Below are positions 1 to 5,812 of a stretch of 5,812 bases of DNA, piece after piece. Position 1 is the stretch's first letter, and the number at the start of each line of letters is the position of its first letter. This DNA comes from Dehalococcoidia bacterium (lineage in GTDB: Bacteria; Chloroflexota; Dehalococcoidia; Lucifugimonadales; UBA3495): NCBI GenBank assembly GCA_002746355.1, contig NVWX01000014.1, forward strand, positions 73,045 to 78,856, given 5' to 3'. A model generated the notes under the pieces. The model was not told where the DNA came from. It did no database searches and saw only the letters and a program-made list of their open reading frames with translations. The translations under genes were made by a program, and so were the position numbers.

Positions 1-359
1 ATGAAAGTCCAGAGGCCGACTCGGATGCGGTCTAGGAGCGGCAGTGGCTTGAACCGCAGCAGGTCCATGGGACTGGCGAAATCCCAGACCTTGCCACCGT
101 GATAGAAACCGACGCTGGACTCCAGCCAGGCCAATTTGTCGCCCAGGCCTAGTTCTTGGATCAGGTCGGTGATCTCGGTGTCGCTGACGAATAGGTGGTG
201 ATACCCGCGCTCCAGCCGTCCGCCGAAGACATCGAAGGTGGACGCCTGGCCGCCCAAGAATGGGGCCACTTCGAAAACCTCCGCGAAGTGTCCTTCCTTG
301 GTTAGATGATAGGCGGCGGCAAGTCCGGCCACGCCGCCTCCGATGATTCCCACTCGCAT
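1..359 (-). CDS. FAD-dependent oxidoreductase, amine oxidase/desaturase-like (N-terminal 119 residues; rest outside window)
   Basis: This is the start of a flavoprotein that runs off the low-coordinate edge. Reading down from the ATG at 359-357 gives 119 residues with no stop. Residues 2-17 (RVGIIGGGVAGLAAAY) form the classic GxGxxG Rossmann beta-alpha-beta for FAD. An acidic residue ends the second strand near position 30 (VFEVAPFLGGQAS), the usual ribose contact followed by the GG pair of the amine oxidase superfamily. The stretch ERGYHHLFVSD (about 50-60) resembles FAD oxidoreductases related to phytoene desaturases, protoporphyrinogen oxidases and UDP-galactopyranose mutases that often sit in polysaccharide or lipid loci. 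The start is well supported because the Rossmann fold begins at once and the ATG overlaps the upstream TGA by one base (TGATG), implying translational coupling. The substrate cannot be told from this fragment; desaturation or oxidation of a lipid or sugar intermediate is an inference. Confidence 0.88.
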   Translation of the reverse strand, partial: MRVGIIGGGVAGLAAAYHLTKEGHFAEVFEVAPFLGGQASTFDVFGGRLERGYHHLFVSDTEITDLIQELGLGDKLAWLESSVGFYHGGKVWDFASPMDLLRFKPLPLLDRIRVGLWTF

Positions 360-1450
360 CAATCGCGTTCTCCCGCGGATTCACCTGCCAGTCCGGATGT
401 TGGCTCGAAGCTGGCGGCCCGGCTGGCGGCGCTCATCTCCCTGAGGGACAGGTTGTTCTTCCACAACAGGGCCAGGCCCGCCACGTTGACCGGCAGCCAG
501 AGTGCCACCAGGTGCACGAACCCGCTGTAAGCCCCGGCCAACGACGCGCCCACGCCCAGGGCCATCAACGTCTGCTGGGCCACTATCTCAAAAGGCCCGA
601 TTCCCCCGATGGCGCTGGGAACTGAAGTCGCTAGATTAGAGGTGGCGGTCAGCAGCAGCACCACCAGCAGCAGGACACCCACCGAGTCGAAATGCTCGTC
701 TATGCCGAATGAATAAGCCAGCATGAAATACATGGAGCCTTCGAGCAGCCACACCGGCAGCGAATACAGGAACAGTGCCAGGTGTTTCGAGGGAGAGTTC
801 AGGACAGCCAGGCCGGCCACGAATGTCCAGTAGAACCCCTTGATCTTGGGTCTGGGTCCGGTAGGGACGAAGTTCAGCAGGCCTCCCATTCGGGCGGCGA
901 ATGCCGGCGAGCTGCCCAAGAGGGTAAAGACTGCCAGCAATACACCGAAGGCTGCGATTGTCGCCGCTAAAAAGATGATTCCGGTAGTACGGGATACGTC
1001 GGCAGCTCCGTCGAATTCGCCCAAAAGCAACAGCCACGGTGCGGCCAAAGTGGCGAATGCCAGCAGCGTGATCCCGTCGTAAACACGCTCTACGGCGATG
1101 GTTGCCAGGGCTGAACTGGTGTTCACGTTCTCCCGGCGCGCCAAAAAATAAGACCGGACAAGCTCGCCCAGACGCACCGGCAACAAGTTGTTGGCCATGT
1201 AGCCGATCACCACCACCGGGTAGAGCCGTCCCACCGGTATCAGGCCCATGGGCGCAAGCAAGTACCGCCAGCGGACGGCCCGGAACAAGACGGCGACGAA
1301 GTATACCGCGATGGACGGCGCCAACAAGAAGTAATTGGCGTCCCGTAGGGCGTCTTTGAGTTCGCCCAGGTCCACCTGGTAAAGCAGGAGGAGCAGCAGA
1401 CCCGCGCTGACGGCTCCGCCCAGCCAGAACTGCCATTTATTGATGAACAA
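359..1450 (-). CDS. Flippase-like integral membrane protein (LPG synthase TM / UPF0104 family)
   Basis: This 363-residue polytopic membrane protein has about eight hydrophobic segments and no soluble catalytic domain. Motifs typical of the lysylphosphatidylglycerol-synthase transmembrane family (UPF0104, related to the flippase half of MprF and to archaeal AglD) are visible: RAVRWRYLL at 57-65, GYMANNLLPVRLGELVR at 83-99, ERVYDG at 121-126 and PSAIGGIGPFE at 278-288. Its length fits the stand-alone form rather than a full MprF, which carries an added aminoacyltransferase domain. It probably moves or handles a lipid or lipid-linked sugar at the cytoplasmic membrane; the substrate is unknown. 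The start is a TTG at 1450-1448: an in-frame TAA lies at 1465-1463, no in-frame ATG lies between, and AAGGA sits nine bases upstream. The charged tail (about 331-363) looks cytoplasmic or unstructured. The stop overlaps the start of the flavoprotein gene by one base. Confidence 0.9.
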   Translation of the reverse strand: MFINKWQFWLGGAVSAGLLLLLLYQVDLGELKDALRDANYFLLAPSIAVYFVAVLFRAVRWRYLLAPMGLIPVGRLYPVVVIGYMANNLLPVRLGELVRSYFLARRENVNTSSALATIAVERVYDGITLLAFATLAAPWLLLLGEFDGAADVSRTTGIIFLAATIAAFGVLLAVFTLLGSSPAFAARMGGLLNFVPTGPRPKIKGFYWTFVAGLAVLNSPSKHLALFLYSLPVWLLEGSMYFMLAYSFGIDEHFDSVGVLLLVVLLLTATSNLATSVPSAIGGIGPFEIVAQQTLMALGVGASLAGAYSGFVHLVALWLPVNVAGLALLWKNNLSLREMSAASRAASFEPTSGLAGESAGERD

Positions 1451-1459
1451 CTTGTCTGG

Positions 1460-1464
1460 TCCTT
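1460..1464 (-). promoter_or_regulatory. Shine-Dalgarno site that decides the TTG start of the flippase-like gene
   Basis: AAGGA on the minus strand lies nine bases before TTG at 1450. It overlaps an in-frame TAA (1465-1463), which blocks any longer reading frame. Together these make TTG the most credible start. Confidence 0.6.
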
Positions 1465-1561
1465 ATATCCAGCCCATGTGTCTTGGATTCAGTATACCTG
1501 GGGCGCGAATAGCGGGCCAAGACGGGCACGGGACTGGAACGGCCATCACGGGTGCGGTCAT
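1463..1561 (-). CDS. Possible 32-residue mini-ORF in the intergenic gap (doubtful)
   Basis: An ATG at 1561-1559 opens a frame of 32 codons ending at TAA 1465-1463, beside the Shine-Dalgarno site of the next gene. It starts within an ATGA shared with the stop of a five-codon frame (1575-1558), which itself begins in an ATGA overlapping the stop of the TIGR03663-like gene. The product would be rich in proline, with one cysteine and no recognisable motif or membrane segment. The frame also runs through the predicted promoter. It could be a chance frame or a coupling leader; no clear Shine-Dalgarno precedes it. Confidence 0.12.
   Translation of the reverse strand: MTAPVMAVPVPCPSWPAIRAPGILNPRHMGWI
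1491..1520 (-). promoter_or_regulatory. Putative sigma70-type promoter for the flippase-like and flavoprotein genes
   Basis: On the minus strand, TTGGCC (1520-1515, four of six matches to TTGACA) is followed after 18 bases by TATACT (1496-1491, five of six matches to TATAAT). Transcription would start near 1484, giving a leader of about 35 bases before the TTG start at 1450. Position, spacing and AT content in an otherwise GC-rich region support it. This is a pattern match only; no extended -10 motif and no operator are evident. Confidence 0.45.
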
Positions 1562-1579
1562 CGTTCCCCGGTCATCGTT
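1555..1579. repeat. 11-bp tandem-spaced direct repeat at the 3' end of the TIGR03663-like gene
   Basis: CGGTCATCGTT occurs at 1555-1565 and again at 1569-1579 (plus strand), three bases apart. The second copy contains the stop codon of the large gene; the first lies just downstream and supplies another ATGA. It may be a small duplication. No function is evident. Confidence 0.55.
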
Positions 1580-4250
1580 TAAATATGTAGTAGTCGCCGG
1601 TGAACCAGTCTTTCTCCAGGTCCCTGAAGATCCAATAACTCAGAGCGCTGCGCCAGGCCCCTTTGCTAGAGGCCACATCTTTGAAAAACTCCAGGTCTTT
1701 CTTCAGTTCGTCCGTCCATTCTTCGTCCTGGCGTGCCTCTAAGGGACGGCGGTAGGTCTCGGGAAACCATAGAAGGCTGTGGAGGGGTTCGCTCTTAGTG
1801 TATTCCAGCAATTCCCCGCCGGTCCGGCCGGCATGATCGGCGGCCAGCAGCAGCGAATCCGGCCTGAACTCGTCCTCTCCCAGTGTGGATTCCAAAGAGT
1901 TGCAACCGGAGTTCCAGCCGTCATCCCCCTCAGACTTGAAGCAGGTGAACCTGAGCAGCCCGTCTGATTCGGCGTTCCGCACGTACCACTGGAAGGGATA
2001 CCAGATGTCATAGTCGACTTCCACCGCTCGCCTTTGTGTGGAGGCGTTGCTGGTATCGCCGGATGGCGAGGAGAAGACCTGGTCTTCCAGAGCGGCAAAG
2101 GTGTCTTTGAGGTCCGAGCCTCCTTGGGCATACACCAGTATCTCGCGGTTGGAATCGTCGAAGGTATAGCCTGCCCGGAGCGCACTCCAACCGCCAAAGC
2201 CCAGCAATAAGGCCGCGATGCCCAACGTGGCCAGCGCCCCTCCCCCGGCGGTCGAGCTAACCCTGATCAAGTAAGCGGCCAAGGCCAGGACTGCGGCGGA
2301 GCCCGCCAAGATTGCCCAGTGTTGCGCCGTCAGGCCACCGTCGTTACCTGTGTAGGCGTAGAGCACGAATAGTCCGCCCGACGCCGCCAGCGGGGTTAGG
2401 AAAAACAGGCCACCAGCTCCCTGCCGCAGGGCCTGACGCCAGCGGACCGACTCCGCCAGCTCACCCAGAAATTTGGCGGACAGAAAGATGAGTGGCAGAG
2501 TGATGTTCACCAGAAGCCAGGGCATCTTTTCGCTGGCTAGGGTGTAGGCCAGGAATGTGACCCCGGCCCAGAAAATCAGCGCCAACCCCAACATGTCGCC
2601 CCGTCTGATGAAGTAGACCGCCCCGGCGATGCCGAAGACCGCCGGCAGCAGTTCATAGACCGGTAGCCCGACGAAGTAGTAGTACCAGGGCTGGTTGCCC
2701 CGGGCCACCTCTTGCTGGGCGACCCAGTAGCCCATGCCCTGCCAGGAGCCGCTGAATGCCCCCGACAGGTGTGTGAAGAAAGTCGTGTATAGAGTGGCCC
2801 AGATCAGATAGAAGATACCGGCGCAGACCAGCCAGGCGCCGCCGATCCATTGGACTCCGATGACTATGGAGACGATTATCGCGGCCGATAATACCCCCAG
2901 CGCGACCACGTAGTTTACGGGGACCCCATTGGCCGCCGCGCCGATGGTCACCTCGCTGGGCAATATGCCGTCCACCACCGCCTGGAGGTCCAGCACCGGG
3001 GTGAAAAAAACAGCGTAAAGGGCGGTCAGCAATGCCGGAATCAGCAGCAACAGGACACCATTTCGCACCGGATACCGGAAGTAGATCAGGCTCGAAACCG
3101 CCCCGGTGGCTAGGAGGGCTGCCAGCCCCAGGTCCAGGGCCGGTACGCCCCGGGTGTCGACCAGGCCCGCCAGCGGCCGGTAGAGCAATAACGCCACCCC
3201 TGCGGTAACCGCTAGAGGCGTCCCAGAGATGCACAAGATCCGCCTGGCCGTCAGCGGCCCGCGCCTGAGCAGCCAGGCCAAGACCGCCAGGCCCACGACG
3301 ACCACCGCAACGTGAACTCCTATACCCAGGTCCCGCACCGGCAACAGCAGAGTTTCATCGGCCCAGGCGGGCGCTCCGACCAACCCGCCGGTGCCGTCCA
3401 CATTAGCCACATTGTTTCCTGTCTGCGGGTCCGGGTTGACCAGCGTCAGGCCAAAGATTCCCTGAAAAAACCCGGATAATGCCGACCACTGGGGCAGGGT
3501 TAGGGTGGTTAACAGCAAGAAGAAACCGGCAGGGCCTCCCAGGTAGGGACGTGTAGACTGGTCCCGCAGCCAAGGAAGGCGGGCCCCTATCGTGAGTAAA
3601 ATCAGCACTAGCCCGAAGATTCCCACCACCAGGTAGGCGGTCTCTTTGGTGGCGAACATCAGCGCCAGAACAGCGGACGCCAGGTAGAGGTAGCGCCGGT
3701 GGCCTTCGTGGATGTACCGCCACATCAGCATCAGCAGTGCCGAGGCGAAAAAGGCCATGATGATATCGTTTCGCCCGAACCGGCTGAAATAAAGGATGGT
3801 TGGCGACAGGACCAGCATCACCGCCGCCATCAACGAGGCGGTGCGTCCCAAGTACTCCCGGAAGAAGTAGGGCACGGCCACCAACGCCGTCCCAAATAAG
3901 ACGTAGCCCAGCCGGCCGGTCACGTCGGTATCGCCGAATATCTTGAACATCAGGGCGGTGAACTCGATCTGGAACGGGCCGTGCATCCATGGCGAGTGGA
4001 TGTAGTCGGTGCCGAAGATCCAGGGCCAACCCAAGAACGCGCCGCTGCTCTCCGACAGACGCCAGGCAAAGTGCAGGTGGATGGCCTCGTCGTAGTGGAT
4101 AGTGCGGCCGCCCAGTTCCCAGAGCCGCATGGCCAGGGCCACGATGATCACTAGCAAGAACCCGGCTTCCAGTAAGCCAAATCTGCGGCCGCTCCAAAGA
4201 CGGGAGACAAACCTTCCAGGCATGAGTTTAAATCTTCTGTCGCCGGTCAT
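1572..4250 (-). CDS. TIGR03663-like GT-C superfamily membrane protein, probable lipid-phosphosugar-dependent glycosyltransferase
   Basis: This 892-residue protein has roughly eighteen hydrophobic segments and a soluble C-terminal part from about 695. The N-terminus resembles dolichyl-phosphate-mannose protein mannosyltransferases (GT39, PMT_2): a first membrane helix (28-43) is followed by HYDEAIH at 52-58, where D54/E55 match the acidic loop-one motif of GT-C enzymes. Further markers are HSPWMHGPF at 84-92, SRFGRND at 156-162, QPWYYYFVGLPVYELLP at 520-536 and SEKMPWL at 573-579. This pattern fits TIGR03663, typically found next to the YYY family, as here. Expected activity is sugar transfer from a polyprenyl-phosphate donor outside the cytoplasmic membrane; donor and acceptor are unknown. 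The ATG at 4250 directly follows the upstream TAG with no spacing. A second ATG at 4223 (residue 10) is an alternative start, since neither has a strong Shine-Dalgarno. The C-terminal part contains C770 and C783 and the segment YPFQWYVRN (751-759). Confidence 0.88.
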   Translation of the reverse strand: MTGDRRFKLMPGRFVSRLWSGRRFGLLEAGFLLVIIVALAMRLWELGGRTIHYDEAIHLHFAWRLSESSGAFLGWPWIFGTDYIHSPWMHGPFQIEFTALMFKIFGDTDVTGRLGYVLFGTALVAVPYFFREYLGRTASLMAAVMLVLSPTILYFSRFGRNDIIMAFFASALLMLMWRYIHEGHRRYLYLASAVLALMFATKETAYLVVGIFGLVLILLTIGARLPWLRDQSTRPYLGGPAGFFLLLTTLTLPQWSALSGFFQGIFGLTLVNPDPQTGNNVANVDGTGGLVGAPAWADETLLLPVRDLGIGVHVAVVVVGLAVLAWLLRRGPLTARRILCISGTPLAVTAGVALLLYRPLAGLVDTRGVPALDLGLAALLATGAVSSLIYFRYPVRNGVLLLLIPALLTALYAVFFTPVLDLQAVVDGILPSEVTIGAAANGVPVNYVVALGVLSAAIIVSIVIGVQWIGGAWLVCAGIFYLIWATLYTTFFTHLSGAFSGSWQGMGYWVAQQEVARGNQPWYYYFVGLPVYELLPAVFGIAGAVYFIRRGDMLGLALIFWAGVTFLAYTLASEKMPWLLVNITLPLIFLSAKFLGELAESVRWRQALRQGAGGLFFLTPLAASGGLFVLYAYTGNDGGLTAQHWAILAGSAAVLALAAYLIRVSSTAGGGALATLGIAALLLGFGGWSALRAGYTFDDSNREILVYAQGGSDLKDTFAALEDQVFSSPSGDTSNASTQRRAVEVDYDIWYPFQWYVRNAESDGLLRFTCFKSEGDDGWNSGCNSLESTLGEDEFRPDSLLLAADHAGRTGGELLEYTKSEPLHSLLWFPETYRRPLEARQDEEWTDELKKDLEFFKDVASSKGAWRSALSYWIFRDLEKDWFTGDYYIFKR

Positions 4251-5812
4251 CTATTTTCGGCCGCCTGCGGAAGTATTTAATTGAAGCATCTCGAAGATTA
4301 TTACGCCGTCCTGCTCAAATGCGGTTCTCAAGAAACCGGTGAAGCCGGCCAGGTTCTCGCCTCCGTAGGTATCGCGCTCTCTTGAGCCCAGATAAACGTA
4401 GCGCACATCGTAGGACTCTAGCAACCGCCTAACCTCATCCGCATCGGCGCTACTGTAGATGGCCCGCACATCATTCTCCCTGGTCTGGAAGGATGCGGTC
4501 GAAGTGCGCCACTGCTGTTCGTGGCCGATCCAGCCCAGGACCGTCGGCAGGCCGGTGCTGGAGGATACCCGGGCGAACCTCGAGTAATCTCCTCCGACGG
4601 CTTCGGTGATGCGGCCCCAGGGTGTGTCGTCCCGGAGCCACTGGATTGCGGCGTATTCCCCCGGTTCGTTCTCCCCAGGCCCCTTCAGAAAAGCCAGTCC
4701 GTCCAGGGTGTTGTGGTCCAGCGTATGTCCTTCTTGGAACAATCCGGTACGGTCCAAGACCGCCCCCACCGGGTAGTAGAAAGACACCAGCAGAAGAAAA
4801 GCCGTGGCCCCCACCCATGTCCAGCGACCCACCCGGAAGTAGCGGGCCAGTTTCAGGGATGATGAGACCGAAGAGCGGACCGACCAGATGTAATACAGAC
4901 CGTAGGCGCCAACGATTCCCAGCAGTAGCCAGGCTTGGTAATAGGTCTTGAACACCGTGTTCATCCGCCGGAACCCGCCGCCGAACTGGTCCACCACGTA
5001 GAACAACTCGGCGCCGATCAACAGGTAGAAAGCCAGTGCCGCCAGCAGCAACGGGAACGCCATCGCCGGGTCCAACTTCAGCCTGACCCGCTGCATCGCG
5101 CTGAACCCCGCCAAGGCCACCAGGGCCAGCCCCGGCACCACCAGTATCATCCGGCCTCCAATCTCGCCAAAAGCGGCAGCGGCTCCGTCATCGATCCAGG
5201 TGGCGAAGAAGGCCAGAGCAACCCAGAGCAAGAACGGCGTTACCGCCACCACCATGACTAGCACTGCGGCCGAACTGTCTCCGTCGGAAGGACGCTTGAG
5301 GCTGGATATCTGCCGTAGCAATAACGAGACGGCCAGGAGTATGAAAGGCCCCAGCACCAAGAACAGCAGGAAGGGCCGGGTGTTCACGTCCCGGAGCGGC
5401 AAGATTCCCGACGTCGCGGCGTCGAAGTCGTGGTAGAACGGGAAAAATAGGGCCACCGCCACCACCAGAACTGGCGCCACTACCACTACCGCTCCCTTGG
5501 CGGCCTGAGCCAGGTTGCCGCCGTGGTCTCCGTAGGCTTTCACCAGGGCCGCGGCACCAAACAACGCCGCGACGACCGGCATGTCCCAGATGTTTATGAA
5601 GGCCAGGGAGCCGATGAACAGCGCGATCGCCGCCGATTCGAGGGCATGGTCCCGCAGCCAAATCAGTCCCAATCTCTCGGGAGATAGAAAGATATTCAGG
5701 CTCAGACCCAAGCCCAATATGACGAAGGGCAGGCTCGTGACGTGGGGATGCAGGTCGCCCAGGATGTAACTGAACATCGGAAATTCGGTGATTGTGTAAT
5801 CCAGGCTCACGC
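4251..5812 (-). CDS. DUF2298 / Chlor_Arch_YYY (TIGR03662) membrane protein, C-terminal part (5' end outside window)
   Basis: The frame is open to the high-coordinate edge and encodes at least 519 residues. A GTG at 5810-5808 is in frame but is probably an internal valine, because family members usually run to 700-900 residues. Numbering from that GTG, the family signature appears as ITEFPMFSYILGDLHPHV (7-24), then about nine membrane segments, ELFYVVDQFGGGFRRMNTVF (268-287) with TYYQAW (289-294), and a soluble tail with STGLPTVLGWIGHEQQWR (418-435) and DVRYVYLGSRERD (468-480). The DLHPH acidic/histidine cluster is a candidate active site or lipid-phosphate contact by analogy with GT-C enzymes; this is inference. 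The family is a polytopic membrane protein of unproven function. Its TAG stop abuts the ATG of the TIGR03663-like gene in the same frame, so the two are almost certainly co-transcribed and probably act together. Confidence 0.9.
   Translation of the reverse strand, partial: VSLDYTITEFPMFSYILGDLHPHVTSLPFVILGLGLSLNIFLSPERLGLIWLRDHALESAAIALFIGSLAFINIWDMPVVAALFGAAALVKAYGDHGGNLAQAAKGAVVVVAPVLVVAVALFFPFYHDFDAATSGILPLRDVNTRPFLLFLVLGPFILLAVSLLLRQISSLKRPSDGDSSAAVLVMVVAVTPFLLWVALAFFATWIDDGAAAAFGEIGGRMILVVPGLALVALAGFSAMQRVRLKLDPAMAFPLLLAALAFYLLIGAELFYVVDQFGGGFRRMNTVFKTYYQAWLLLGIVGAYGLYYIWSVRSSVSSSLKLARYFRVGRWTWVGATAFLLLVSFYYPVGAVLDRTGLFQEGHTLDHNTLDGLAFLKGPGENEPGEYAAIQWLRDDTPWGRITEAVGGDYSRFARVSSSTGLPTVLGWIGHEQQWRTSTASFQTRENDVRAIYSSADADEVRRLLESYDVRYVYLGSRERDTYGGENLAGFTGFLRTAFEQDGVIIFEMLQLNTSAGGRK

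Larger units (their letters stand above)
1451..1571 (-). other. 121-bp intergenic gap, the only sizeable non-coding stretch in the window
   Basis: This gap separates the TIGR03663-like gene from the flippase-like gene, whereas the other two junctions have no spacing at all. On the minus strand it contains, in order, part of an 11-bp direct repeat, a possible 32-codon mini-ORF, a sigma70-like promoter and a Shine-Dalgarno site. I see no hairpin followed by a T-run, so there is no intrinsic terminator and readthrough from upstream is likely. The flippase and flavoprotein genes may therefore be read both from the upstream operon and from their own promoter. Confidence 0.6.

Noticed and set aside
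648..680. CAG/CAC-rich low-complexity stretch as a microsatellite
   Set aside because: It encodes consecutive Leu and Val residues of a membrane helix in the flippase-like protein, which explains the repetition.
636..1436. Long minus-strand open frame of 266 codons inside the flippase-like gene
   Set aside because: It is an alternate frame of a gene with clear family motifs; its product is rich in Arg, Gly and Pro without motifs, as expected for a shadow of GC-rich coding sequence.
1536..1567. Inverted repeat GGAACG/CGTTCC as a terminator after the TIGR03663-like gene
   Set aside because: The six-base stem has a 20-base loop, no extended pairing and no T-run on the minus strand, so it is not a credible intrinsic terminator.
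3403..4197. Long minus-strand open frame of 264 codons inside the TIGR03663-like gene
   Set aside because: Out-of-frame shadow of the GT-C N-terminal domain, whose real frame carries HYDEAIH and the membrane helices.
4521..5261. Several plus-strand open frames of 108-113 codons
   Set aside because: They lie antisense to the YYY gene, have Arg/Pro/Gln/His-rich composition, no motifs, and no consistent start signals.
5808..5810. GTG as the true start of the YYY protein
   Set aside because: It falls just before the family's internal GDLHPHV region, and known members have a long N-terminal membrane part; the frame simply runs off the window.

Overview
The window is a single minus-strand gene cluster from a GC-rich genome (near 60% by eye). 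The best lineage guess is the bacterial phylum Chloroflexota, possibly a Dehalococcoidia/SAR202-type relative. This rests on two large membrane proteins side by side that match, from memory, the families TIGR03662 (Chlor_Arch_YYY, DUF2298) and TIGR03663. These families are reported mainly from Chloroflexi and some archaea, usually in the same genomes and often as neighbours. Shine-Dalgarno-like sites, a sigma70-like promoter and a TTG start favour a bacterium over a haloarchaeon. The phylum call is inference.

Layout in transcription order, from high to low coordinates: (1) 5812-4251, the C-terminal part of a DUF2298/YYY membrane protein whose N-terminus lies outside the window; (2) 4250-1572, a complete 892-residue TIGR03663-like, GT-C-type glycosyltransferase-like protein, whose ATG directly follows the TAG of gene 1; (3) a 121-bp gap (1571-1451) with a plausible promoter, a short direct repeat, a possible mini-ORF and a Shine-Dalgarno site; (4) 1450-359, a 363-residue flippase-like protein of the lysylphosphatidylglycerol-synthase transmembrane/UPF0104 family, apparently starting at TTG; (5) 359-1, the first 119 residues of an FAD-dependent oxidoreductase of the amine oxidase/desaturase type, whose ATG shares one base with the upstream TGA. 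No plus-strand gene, structural RNA gene, CRISPR array or mobile element is supported.

The genes fit a membrane-based glycan or lipid-linked sugar module. The two polytopic proteins would be lipid-phosphosugar-dependent transferases, the UPF0104 protein a possible lipid or lipid-linked intermediate translocase, and the flavoprotein a modifier of a lipid or sugar intermediate. Only the family assignments come from sequence motifs; the shared pathway is inferred from gene order and tight junctions. The YYY/TIGR03663 pair has no established biochemical function that I know of and is the most interesting element here.
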